Origin: Hamadaea flava
Lineage (GTDB): Bacteria > Actinomycetota > Actinomycetes > Mycobacteriales > Micromonosporaceae
NCBI RefSeq assembly: GCF_024172085.1
Contig: NZ_JAMZDZ010000001.1
Location: 5,828,001-5,892,000, forward strand
Length of the DNA stretch: 64,000 nt
Direction: 5' to 3'
Shown one piece after another: positions 1 through 8,261 of the stretch. The first letter of the stretch is position 1. The number at the start of each line of letters is the position of its first letter. The position numbers and the translations under genes are program-made. The notes under the pieces are model-generated. The model had not been told where the DNA came from and searched no databases. It was given only the letters and a program-made list of their open reading frames with translations.

Positions 1-236
1 ACCGGTGCAACCTCGAACCCAGAGATTGACCGCCTGTCCGGTGTCAAACTCGCACCGTATGAGGCGGCGCACCGCGCGAGGCGGCGACGTCGCGGCGTGC
101 CGCCTCACCCGGGCAAGCGGCGAATAACAACGCCCAACCAGCGCGGTTGCATGTCAGAGGGCTTCAGCGGAAGCTCCCACGAGACTAAAGACCCGGCCTC
201 GCCGGCTTCGCGAGTTGCTTTGCCCTGCAGACAACC

Positions 237-1589
237 GTGGGTGACGATCGTCCGATGCCAGCACTGAGGAATGCCAGGCTCGAACAACTCCTGGGCGGCC
301 AGATCAATGACAACCTCACCTACGGTCAGATCAAAGCGCTGATCCCCAACGTTGGCGAGGCTCCCGACTTGGACTTCAAGCGCGATCTGTACGACACGAA
401 GGACAGCGGTCGCAAGTCGATGTGCAGCGACGTCGCGGCGCTCGCCAACGCCAACGGTGGGGTTCTGATCCTTGGCATGGACGAGGACTCGCAGGGCCGG
501 GCCCACACGGACACGGGTGTTTCGATCGCCGATAGCGAGAAGAGCCGAATCTGGCAGACCGTACTCGATGTCGTCCGTCCAAAGCCCCAGTTCGGGGTCA
601 TAGCCGTAGAAGACCCCGACAGACCTGGAACCGGCTTCCTGATCATTTGGGTCGCGCCCAGCGCCGACCCACCGCACGCCCTCGTCATGCCGAACAAGTC
701 GTTGCTGTACCCGCGCCGAATCGGCACCAGGACCGTTCATCTTTCGGAGACCGAAGTGGCGGAGGGCTATCGGGCACGGTTCGCCGGACTGGCTGACCGA
801 CTCGGGCACGCGAAACAGATCGAGAAAGACTTCGCGCCCAGCATCGACCCCAGCAGAGTGTTCGTCGTCGTGACACTCGTGCCCGACATCCCCGGCGCGT
901 TCTCGATCGACACGGCCACGTTCCGTGCGTTCGAGCAGAGCATCCTCACAAGAAGGCCATTGGCGTTTGGTATCCCTGTTGTCCGCGGGTTCACCCGCGC
1001 CACAGTGCGCCACCGGCGGCTCGTCGGAGTCTCATCGTGGCAGCCAGGCAAGCCATACCAGGGTGCCGCCTGCGAACTTCATCACAACGGAAACGGCGTC
1101 TACGCCGCCGAAGTCGAGTCACATGCGCGTGACCTGTCAGATACGCCTTCGCTGGTCGACAGCCAGCAACTGGTCCTGAACATTGGCGCCGCGTTGCGAC
1201 ACCTGGCGCTGCATGCACGTGACCGGACCAGCGCCGGGGGCATGGCGAATCTTCGCGCCACGATCATCGGTGGCCCGCGCCCTGGCTTGGCGCTCGTCTC
1301 GAACCTCAGCTATCAGAACGAGCAGGTCGGCACCCACGTAGCAACAGCCCAACCGGAAGCCGACGCTCTAGCGGACATCGACGAACTTTGTGAAGCCAAG
1401 GCTGGCCACGTAACGGCAACCTATCGGCTCGCGAGCGGTCTGTTTCAAGAATTCGGCAGGCCGGAAGCTCCGCTCCTAACGCCGAGCGGAGACATCCGAC
1501 TGCCTTACTGGGGTCGCGACGAACAGCGCATGATCTCAGCGTGGGCAGCGGAGTCCGGGGTCGGAACCGTTGCTACTGAGATCAACTAA
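237..1589 (+). CDS. AlbA_2 (Schlafen-type) domain protein
   Basis: 450 residues from a GTG start; an internal ATG at 255 is the alternative. The N-terminal third carries the AlbA_2 fold signature: an acidic-aromatic block DLDFKRDLYD near residues 47-56, then ANANGGVLILGMDED near 71-85. This is the usual E/D-F-K ... N..GG..LiGv pattern of the Schlafen AlbA_2 domain, a putative nucleic-acid or nucleotide-binding module found in stand-alone transcriptional regulators and in defence genes. The C-terminal 300 residues match no family I can name; they contain no membrane segment. It lies in the element that ends at the serine recombinase, so it is probably cargo. Domain call is solid; biochemical role unknown. 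Confidence 0.75.
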   Translation: MGDDRPMPALRNARLEQLLGGQINDNLTYGQIKALIPNVGEAPDLDFKRDLYDTKDSGRKSMCSDVAALANANGGVLILGMDEDSQGRAHTDTGVSIADSEKSRIWQTVLDVVRPKPQFGVIAVEDPDRPGTGFLIIWVAPSADPPHALVMPNKSLLYPRRIGTRTVHLSETEVAEGYRARFAGLADRLGHAKQIEKDFAPSIDPSRVFVVVTLVPDIPGAFSIDTATFRAFEQSILTRRPLAFGIPVVRGFTRATVRHRRLVGVSSWQPGKPYQGAACELHHNGNGVYAAEVESHARDLSDTPSLVDSQQLVLNIGAALRHLALHARDRTSAGGMANLRATIIGGPRPGLALVSNLSYQNEQVGTHVATAQPEADALADIDELCEAKAGHVTATYRLASGLFQEFGRPEAPLLTPSGDIRLPYWGRDEQRMISAWAAESGVGTVATEIN

Positions 1590-1743
1590 CGGCATCAACG
1601 ACCTCGGCGCACGGGCCGCGCGAGCTGCACAGACCTCGCATCTGCGTTCACAGATGCAGCCGAACAACGACCAACACGCGGGGCGGTGTCCCAACCGGAT
1701 GCCATCCCGCGTCAAGTTCGGACGACTGAGCTGGCTATGCGTA

Positions 1744-2616
1744 TCAGGCGGGCAACGTGAGCCTCACGTTCAGGCTGTCCGCGGAAGGCCGCAGCTCGAT
1801 CGGAGGGCGGATCGACGAGGCGCACTGGCGACCCAAATCGCCAAGGGCTCGCACCCAGATCGCCGCGTAGAACTCCCACCAGGACCCGAACGAGAGCACA
1901 AGGTGACGGCGAACCTTACTCGTCGTGTCCGCGTCGAGCAGCGACAGGTCGAGCGCGAGGGCGGTCCGAACGACTAGCTCGTCCCAAGCACGCTCTGGCG
2001 CGACGCGGGCGCGCGCTTCGTCCTCTGGCGTCACAGGATTGAGTTGCTCCGGAGCGATCTTGCCGTGTGCGCGGTCGAGATGATGGTAGCGCTCGCCTTC
2101 GCCGTAACGCCCCAGAATTGCGAGTAGTTCTCCGATCACTGGATCGGCGGCGACGAACTCAGCGAGCATCCGCAGCCATCCCCAGGTGGCTATGACGTCC
2201 TCGGCTGCTTCGGATACCGATCGGCGCACCTCGGGTTCGAACAGGTCAACACGGTGACCGCGGCGCTCGGGCGGGAGGGTGCCGTGGGCGTGCAAGTGCG
2301 CCAGGATGCGGGTGAGCTTGACCAGAGTCTCGCTGCCACGTGCCAGTGATTGAAGCACGACATCGAGATCAGGCGAGCGATACTCAGAGGAGGCGAGCAT
2401 CTGAAGGCCGTGCGTAAGATTGCGCTGTGTTGCGCTCATCTGCTCAATGAGGGCAAACAACTGCGGCCGAGGCAGAGAATCCACGCTTCCATTGTGCGCG
2501 ATTGTCGTAAGCGCGTCGTCAGGTTTGTCCGGTCGGTGATCATGACCCGCGCTGGCGCCCTTGGGGGAGCTGACCACTATGGGCCTTGTTGCGAACGTGG
2601 TCAGCTTCCAGCCCAT
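1744..2616 (-). CDS. hypothetical protein
   Basis: 290 residues on the minus strand with good actinobacterial codon bias. I recognise no family. The first ~44 residues are low in hydrophobic content and may be an over-extended start; a GTG near 2484 (before DSLPRPQLFALIEQM) is an alternative start. The rest is predicted mostly helical with leucine-rich stretches (residues ~50-110) and an aromatic segment WGWLRMLAEFV near 145-155. No signal peptide or membrane helix. It points towards the AlbA_2 gene and is followed upstream by two further minus-strand unknowns, all inside the presumed integrated element. Confidence 0.55.
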   Translation of the reverse strand: MGWKLTTFATRPIVVSSPKGASAGHDHRPDKPDDALTTIAHNGSVDSLPRPQLFALIEQMSATQRNLTHGLQMLASSEYRSPDLDVVLQSLARGSETLVKLTRILAHLHAHGTLPPERRGHRVDLFEPEVRRSVSEAAEDVIATWGWLRMLAEFVAADPVIGELLAILGRYGEGERYHHLDRAHGKIAPEQLNPVTPEDEARARVAPERAWDELVVRTALALDLSLLDADTTSKVRRHLVLSFGSWWEFYAAIWVRALGDLGRQCASSIRPPIELRPSADSLNVRLTLPA

Positions 2617-2673
2617 CGGTGGAAGACTCGTTCGTGTTGCCCAGAGACCACAGACAGGAGGGTGATGTGCCGG

Positions 2674-3522
2674 TCAAGCCGAGGTGGTAGTGGATGTCGC
2701 GTCCGCTGTGGCGAGACGACGATGAAATAGCTCCTCCAGCGTCTTGAACATCAGCTGGACGGACTCCACGTAATCCAGCACCACCCGTGGACTCGCCTCG
2801 AATTCAGCATCGAGGTCACCGCTTCCCCGGTCGTCTGCATCGAAGTTGCCCATGTTTATCCCTACTAGGGACTGCCCATGCGTCATACCGCTAGCTGTGG
2901 ACCAGGCCCAATAGGCGCGCAACTGCCCCAACTGCGGAATGTGTTCACCCGCAGCCGCCACGATAGATGTGAGTGCGAGCCGGCGATCAACCTCGACCCC
3001 TGTAGCTGCTGTAACCTGCGCAAGCCTTGCCCGAAGTTGATCACACGCAGCATCGTGTTCGTGAATGCCGGGGTAGTTCGGGTTCCCGGAGTACTTCTTC
3101 ACATTCCTGCCGAATTTCGCCGCATCGGATAGTTCCGACTCCCAGGAAGCGAGCGTCCGCTGAATGCGTACGGTGGAATCTTCCGGTCCGAGAATCCATA
3201 TCGCGGTCAGCAAATTCTCGATGATCGGCCGGAACAACATGTAGTCGACGTGCACCCCGAGTCCATGGTCTCTGAACTTGTACGACCATGAGCGAGTTGC
3301 CTCGCAGGCGGCGACCGTGGCGTAGATGGCCTTGGAGGAGACGCGGAATGGCGCAGTGAGAGCATCATCCTGTCCCAGGGCGCAGGCCGGATCGACAAGC
3401 GGGATGCCAGCTTGGAGCCAGGAGTCGGAGGTACGAAGTAGCTCGAACGCAAGCCTTTGTAGGGACGTAAACGCAAGAGCTTCTGCCTCATCGGAGGCTT
3501 TGCGTTGACTCACGACTGGCAC
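2674..3522 (-). CDS. hypothetical helical protein, related to the neighbour at 3776-4696
   Basis: 282 residues, GTG start. The central part has the pattern IIENLLTAIWILGPE (about residues 99-113), followed by a run of charged helices and then WSTASGMTHGQSLVG near 205-220. The protein at 3776-4696 has the same order of blocks: AVEFMTRSTWLLDP, then ALQAHPQGMSAS. Such R/E-x3-T-x2-W-hL-P plus H-G/S arrangement is typical of HEPN/DUF5677-like helical proteins of unknown function, but this is inferred by eye. No membrane segments. It sits in the presumed integrated element with the AlbA_2 gene and the serine recombinase. Confidence 0.55.
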   Translation of the reverse strand: MPVVSQRKASDEAEALAFTSLQRLAFELLRTSDSWLQAGIPLVDPACALGQDDALTAPFRVSSKAIYATVAACEATRSWSYKFRDHGLGVHVDYMLFRPIIENLLTAIWILGPEDSTVRIQRTLASWESELSDAAKFGRNVKKYSGNPNYPGIHEHDAACDQLRARLAQVTAATGVEVDRRLALTSIVAAAGEHIPQLGQLRAYWAWSTASGMTHGQSLVGINMGNFDADDRGSGDLDAEFEASPRVVLDYVESVQLMFKTLEELFHRRLATADATSTTTSA

Positions 3523-3775
3523 GTCTGCACGCTTCCTTCTGACGGAAACCGGGAAGAGGTCTCGGATTGGCTGATCAGTTCCGTCGCAGACTGGTCGGCG
3601 TGCCGACCTCCGAGCCTACCCGGTGAACCCTAGCGGCATTGGCGTTGGCATTCCGACCCAAACACGCGCCAATGTCATCCTCGATCAGGCGACCGATCGT
3701 CGGCTCGACGCCTTGGACGTCGAGCGCGGTGTGGGCCGCCGGCCCGCGACGATTGTCACGCCCAGGTGACGGGTG

Positions 3776-4696
3776 TTAGCTCCGGTCGGCGATGGCGCCG
3801 GGGAAGACGGAGTTCACATCGTCCGTCCACTTTTCAACGGGGGCGTCGTCGTGCCCGTGGAACTGCACGATATTCAACAGCGCTGTGTAGAACATCTGCG
3901 TCACAAGTCGGCCTATCTTAACGAGCTCCTCGAACTCGAACACCCGGGCGGCGGCACCATCACCGATATCGACAAGTTGCGCGACGCTGGCGCTCATGCC
4001 CTGCGGGTGGGCCTGCAACGCGAGGTATTCGTAGATGGCGCCGCCGTTGAGATCGATGCCGCATGCGGTCGCCCAGTGGGCGGCGACCTCGGTGAAGTTC
4101 AGGTACCTCTCGCCTTCGAGCGTGATGTTGAGCTTCACCTTCGGCGCGTCCTCCAGCCGGAACCATTTACCCAACTGCTTAATCAGTTCCTTCCGCTGCT
4201 TCTTGGTCTGCTTGCTCAGTTCGGAGGAGTCCCAGTCCTCGACCCGGTACTTGACGGCCGCCACCCTCATGTCGAAAGTGTTCAGCTCCGTGAGCCACTG
4301 CCGCGCGCAGCGCCTGCGATGACTGACGTTCGGGTCGAGGAGCCAGGTGGAGCGGGTCATGAACTCGACCGCGGCCCGCGCGAGCGTCACCGGTGACTCC
4401 ATGAACTCGCCCGCCTGGAACAGGATGCCGAGGCCGACGAGGTTGTTAACCGCCTGCTGGACCCAATTGATGGCGAGCTTGCTGGGCTCATGCGGAAGCC
4501 CGCTCGGCCAGGGCTCGTCCGCGTCGTGGCAGCGCTGGATGGCCTCGAAGTCCTGCGAGGCCGAAGATCCGGGCCTAGGTGTGCGAAGGCCAGAGTCCCA
4601 GACCTGGTAGAAGAGGTCGCGCGTCGACATGAGCAGGCGCCCGATCTCGGCCAGGCGCGCGGCCTGGCCCGAGTCCAAGGTCGTTTCGTACGGCAT
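3776..4696 (-). CDS. hypothetical helical protein (paralogue-like of 2674-3522)
   Basis: 306 residues from an ATG start; the gene ends about 250 bp from the start of its relative at 2674-3522 and begins 29 bp downstream of the recombinase gene, all on the same strand, so the two could be co-transcribed. The middle has AVEFMTRSTWLLDPN (residues ~107-121), a lysine-rich stretch SKQTKKQRKELIKQLGKW (~158-176) and a C-terminal helical block. Shared block order with the upstream relative suggests an old duplication. No catalytic motif is evident. Possible roles are a defence-associated or regulatory cargo protein; that is inference from context only. Confidence 0.6.
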   Translation of the reverse strand: MPYETTLDSGQAARLAEIGRLLMSTRDLFYQVWDSGLRTPRPGSSASQDFEAIQRCHDADEPWPSGLPHEPSKLAINWVQQAVNNLVGLGILFQAGEFMESPVTLARAAVEFMTRSTWLLDPNVSHRRRCARQWLTELNTFDMRVAAVKYRVEDWDSSELSKQTKKQRKELIKQLGKWFRLEDAPKVKLNITLEGERYLNFTEVAAHWATACGIDLNGGAIYEYLALQAHPQGMSASVAQLVDIGDGAAARVFEFEELVKIGRLVTQMFYTALLNIVQFHGHDDAPVEKWTDDVNSVFPGAIADRS

Positions 4697-4724
4697 GACC
4701 CAAGATGTTATGAGTCTGTGCGAC

Positions 4725-6389
4725 TCAAGTCGACCGAGTTTCGTCCTGGCTCACCGCTTGACGGTTCACCTTCGACTTCGCTGCTGGGCGCGGCTTGGCC
4801 GCCTGCAACGCTGCCGCAACCGGCTGCGCCGCCTGCTCGGTCAGCTCCGGCAGTTGCGCATCGTCGTCGGCCAGCTTCCACCGCCGCCACACCCGATGCG
4901 GGCCGAACGTGCGCGTGCCCTTCCCGACCGGGAGCAGCTTCAATTCGAGGACCTCGTTGATGATCTCCCGCTTGCGGGCCACGTCATCGCCGAGTTCCAA
5001 CCAGTGCTGCTCGGCGTGCGGGCCGATCATCCCGCGCAGCACCGGCGGCACGCCCGCCTCTTTCGCTTCGACCTCGGCTGCGGCGATCTTCTTCGACAGC
5101 CCTTTCTCGGCGCGGGCAAACGACACCGCCGTCACGTCGCCCTCCTCTGCCAGCCTGCGCCAGTCCTCCAGTTCGTTGCGCAGTCGCTCGGCCTCGGCGC
5201 GGGCTTCGGCCACACCCTGATCGTCGAACCTGCGGTGCAACTGCTCTGCCGTCTGCGGCAGGGCGCAGTAGGCCACCACGATCCTCTCGACGAACTCGTC
5301 CAGGTACTCCTTCTTCACCGCCGCGCACCGGCGCAGCATGCACGAGTACACCTGCCCGGTCCAGCCGTGCCGGTTGACATTGGTGCATTGCAGCGGCCCG
5401 TCGCAAACCCCGCACTTGACCATGTAGGACAGCAGATAGCGGGCACGGGCGGGCTTCCACGTCGTGCGCTCGGGGTTCTCCAGCATGTTGCGCACCGACC
5501 AGTACAGCTCCTCGCTCACCAGACCCTTCCACAGCCCGTCACCGACCACTTCGCCGCGCAACACCCGCTTGCCGATGTACGCCGGGTTCAAGGCGATCTT
5601 CCGCACGATGCCGCGCCGCCACACGCCACCCTGCGAGGCGGGGATACCCCGGTCGTTCAAGTCGTTCTCGATCCGGATCAACGGCACGCCCTGGGCGATC
5701 TTCTCGAAGATCTCCCGCACGATGCCGGCCTTCGTGAAGGTCTCCGAGGTGCCGCCCTTGCCGACCGCCGTGTGCGGCGTCTCGTCGGGCTGCTGGCGCA
5801 GGAACGCCTTCGTCCGCGAGTCGTGGATGCGCTCGTAGCCGTAGGTGAGCTTGCCGTGCGGGCGACCGGCCGCCGCCGCGCCGTCGATACCGCGCTTGAC
5901 GTTGTCGCGGATGTAGTCGGACTGGAACTCCGCCTGCACCGCCTGAAACCCCAGGAACATGCGGTCGTTGCGGTCGCGCAGGTCGAACAACTGCCCGCCC
6001 ACCAGCCAGAAGTACAGCCCCACCTCGTAGCACAGATCCCGGATCTGCACGTAGACGCCAAGGTCCCGCTCCTTGCGGGAGATCTCCCACACCACCAGCA
6101 CGTCATCGGTGCCGGTGCGGATGCGCTCCATCAGCTTCTCGAACTCGGGTCGGTCCTTGGTCGCGTGCCGCGACGCCGACCGGTCGTTGTCCCAGAACGA
6201 CTTCCCGTGCCGCCACCCGTGCCGGGACACCTCGGCAAGGTTCAGCTTGCGCTGATCCGTGACCGACTTGCCCTGCTCCTTCTTGTCCTGGCTGGCCCGC
6301 TCGTAAGTCAGCGCCGAAACCAGATCCCCGCCAGCGAGGAGGTCCGATTTGGATTCCCATACCCGCCGCCGCGTCGCACGTCGTACCAT
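4725..6389 (-). CDS. large serine recombinase (site-specific integrase)
   Basis: 554 residues. The N-terminal resolvase domain begins TYERASQDKKEQGKSV, where the Ser of R-A-S-Q-D (about residue 32) is the expected nucleophile; a conserved hinge block VVWEISRKERDLG follows near 93-105. A recombinase domain spans about 170-290 and a zinc ribbon (MVKCGVCDGPLQC ... SCMLRRC) about 320-350. A coiled coil of E/A/R-rich helices lies at 375-450, as in phage- and ICE-encoded large serine integrases. The C-terminal tail is basic and Ala/Lys-rich. The gene start is ~50 bp from a sigma-factor gene that loses its C-terminus exactly there, the normal position of an integrase beside its attachment site. It probably integrates the element that occupies 1-6440 and continues off the left edge. 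Confidence 0.93.
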   Translation of the reverse strand: MVRRATRRRVWESKSDLLAGGDLVSALTYERASQDKKEQGKSVTDQRKLNLAEVSRHGWRHGKSFWDNDRSASRHATKDRPEFEKLMERIRTGTDDVLVVWEISRKERDLGVYVQIRDLCYEVGLYFWLVGGQLFDLRDRNDRMFLGFQAVQAEFQSDYIRDNVKRGIDGAAAAGRPHGKLTYGYERIHDSRTKAFLRQQPDETPHTAVGKGGTSETFTKAGIVREIFEKIAQGVPLIRIENDLNDRGIPASQGGVWRRGIVRKIALNPAYIGKRVLRGEVVGDGLWKGLVSEELYWSVRNMLENPERTTWKPARARYLLSYMVKCGVCDGPLQCTNVNRHGWTGQVYSCMLRRCAAVKKEYLDEFVERIVVAYCALPQTAEQLHRRFDDQGVAEARAEAERLRNELEDWRRLAEEGDVTAVSFARAEKGLSKKIAAAEVEAKEAGVPPVLRGMIGPHAEQHWLELGDDVARKREIINEVLELKLLPVGKGTRTFGPHRVWRRWKLADDDAQLPELTEQAAQPVAAALQAAKPRPAAKSKVNRQAVSQDETRST

Positions 6390-6424
6390 GTCCGTATCAC
6401 CAGCCCATCGGTCTCTACCTGTTA

Positions 6425-6462
6425 GGGACCAGCTTAGCTGTTATCGACCCTTGGGAGTTCCC
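6425..6462. other. putative attachment-site junction (attL/attR) in a sigma-factor gene
   Basis: Reading the minus strand, the sigma-factor reading frame is normal up to the helix-turn-helix codons for G-I-S-A-G-T and then changes to P-K-G-R-stop, where SigE-type proteins have G-T-V-K-S. The break lies between the truncated gene and the serine recombinase promoter. The exact crossover dinucleotide cannot be read without the empty site or the other element end. Confidence 0.55.
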
Positions 6463-6878
6463 GCGGAGATCCCGAGCAGCTCCGCGGTCTCCTCGACCGA
6501 CTGGCCGAAGTAGAAGCGCAGGACGATCACGGCGCGCTGCTTCGGCGCCAGCCCTGCGAGCAGTTCGATGACGTCGCCGGAGTCGGCCGGTTCGGCGTAC
6601 GCGCCACTCGGTTCGGGTGGCGAATCGGTCGGATGTTCTCGCCGCCAGGGCCGCCGCCGCTCGTCGAGCCAGGAATGCGTGAGCATGCGCTGCGCGTACG
6701 CGTCGGGGTTGTTGGCCGCGGCCACCCGCCGCCAGTTCTGGTAGAGCTTGCCGATCACGACCGCCGTGAGGTCGTCGGCGAGATGCCAGTCGTGACAGAG
6801 CAGGTACGCCGCACGCCGCCACCGGTCCATCCGGGCCCGCACGAAGGCGCGGAACTCGATCTCGTCGGACTTGTTCAC
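6441..6878 (-). pseudogene. SigE-family RNA polymerase sigma-70 factor, truncated at the 3' end
   Basis: 145 residues from a GTG start preceded by GGGGAGG. Region 2 is present (FRAFVRARMDRWRRAAYLLC, HLADDLTAVVIGKLYQNW) and region 4 begins (LAPKQRAVIVLRFYFGQSVEETAELLGISAG). The protein stops four codons into the recognition helix instead of continuing with the usual ~25 further residues, so promoter -35 binding should be lost or altered. Family members are normally about 165-180 residues. The cut coincides with the end of the serine-recombinase element, so insertion of that element is the likely cause. The truncated product might still be made; calling it a pseudogene is inference. Confidence 0.75.
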
Positions 6879-7035
6879 TCAGCCTCCCCATCGTCGAACG
6901 AACGACGGAATCGACGCGGATTCAGGTTGCATCGAGCGAGCGGAAGACGCGCGGCGAAAGGGCGTCCGGGCGGACTCTGCAATCTGGGATAACTCGCCCC
7001 TGGAGGGGGCGGCTTCCCCGAATGGAGCATCGGCT

Positions 7036-7107
7036 CGCCTCGTGCTGCTGACGCTCGCTTCGGGTCAGTTCCTGATGGAGTTGGACAGTTCGGTCATGAA
7101 CGTCTCA
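7036..7107 (+). pseudogene. N-terminal fragment of a DHA2-type MFS drug transporter
   Basis: The frame reads LVLLTLASGQFLMELDSS followed by VMNVS, which is the first transmembrane helix and the D-S-S-V-M-N-V motif of 14-TM DHA2 multidrug transporters. The homology stops abruptly at codons for AERQRQ and no further MFS sequence follows before the GlxA-type regulator. It is a decay remnant lying between the truncated sigma factor and the regulator. Confidence 0.7.
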
Positions 7108-7212
7108 GCCGAAAGGCAGCGACAGCCCAGAGCCGTCCACCCGACTGTGATGTCCGGATCTTGCAGAACACCGTCATTGCCGCCAGCCGAGTCACCAGGT
7201 CAGGATGGGTTC

Positions 7213-8192
7213 ATGCCCAGCACCCGCCGCGTCGTCATCCCGGTGTTCCCGGGCGTCGACCTGCTCGACGTCACCGGCCCGGCCGAGGTCTTCGCGCTGG
7301 CCAACCAGGAGCGCGGAGACGCGGCCGGCTATCAGGTCGACCTCGTGGGGCGTACCCGTGGTGAAGTGCGGACGTCGGCGGGCCTGAAGCTGGTCGCGGA
7401 CCTGTCGTTCGACGAGATCGACGGGTGGACACGTTGCTGGTCCCCGGGGCGATCGACGCGGCCGCCAGTGGATCGACGGCGCGGGTGGACGCGGACGTGG
7501 TCGCGTGGATCGCTCGCGTCGCGCCGCAGGCTCGACGCGTCGTGTCGGTATGCGTCGGCGCGCACCTGCTCGCCGCGGCCGGACTGTTGGACGGCAAGAC
7601 CGCGACCGCGCACTGGTCGACGGCGGCGCAGCTGGCGGCCGACCACCCTGAGATCACCGTGGACCCCGACCCGATCTTCGTCCGCTGTGGCAGCGTCTGG
7701 ACCGGCGCCGGGATCAGCGCCTGCATGGATCTCGCGCTGGCGCTGGTCGCCGAGGATCTGGGGGAGGGGGTCGCCCTGACGGTGGCCCGGCAGTTGGTCA
7801 TGTATCTCAAGCGGCAGGGCGGCCAGAGCCAGTTCTCGGTTCCGCTGAGCCGACCGCCCGGGACCCGCCGCGACATCGACGAGCTGCGGATGTTCATCGT
7901 CGACCACTTGGACGGCGACCTGTCCGCCACCACCCTCGCGGCCCGGATGTGCCTGAGCGAGCGCCACTTCGCGCGGGTCTTCCGCCGCGAGACCGGGACC
8001 ACGCCGGGCGCCTATGTCGAGGCCGTCCGGGTGGAAGCGGCCCGCCGCCTCCTCGAGAGCACCGACCAGCCCTTGGCGCAGGTCGCCACCGCATGCGGGC
8101 TCGGCTCGGTGGAAACCCTCCATCGCGCCCTGCGCAAGCAGATCGGCACGACGCCGGCGGCCTACCGCCGACGATTCCGCCTGACCGCCTGA
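7213..8192 (+). pseudogene. GlxA-type transcriptional regulator (DJ-1/PfpI + AraC HTH) with a frameshift
   Basis: Two overlapping frames together make one ~326-residue protein. The first frame (from ATG 7213) reads RRVVIPVFPGVDLLDVTGPAE, the start of a DJ-1/PfpI amidase-like domain. At about 7420-7425 the phase moves by one base inside a G run (GACGGGTGGACACG); adding one G would restore V-D-T-L-L-V-P-G-A and the rest of the domain, including SVCVGAHLLAAAGLLDG. The C-terminal part has the paired AraC helix-turn-helix (LAARMCLSERHFARVF; VATACGLGSVETLHRAL). It is either a real frameshift or a sequencing error in a homopolymer. The MFS gene begins 70 bp downstream and may be its target. Confidence 0.85.
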
Positions 8193-8261
8193 CCCTCTTC
8201 CCTCGCCGGTCCGCGCGTCGCGCGAGACCGCGCTTCCCCCTGCCCAGAAAAGGTTCCGTCG

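Noticed and set aside
4629-6425. 598-residue plus-strand open frame
   Set aside because: It is the antisense of the serine recombinase gene, His/Leu/Arg-rich with no recognisable motif.
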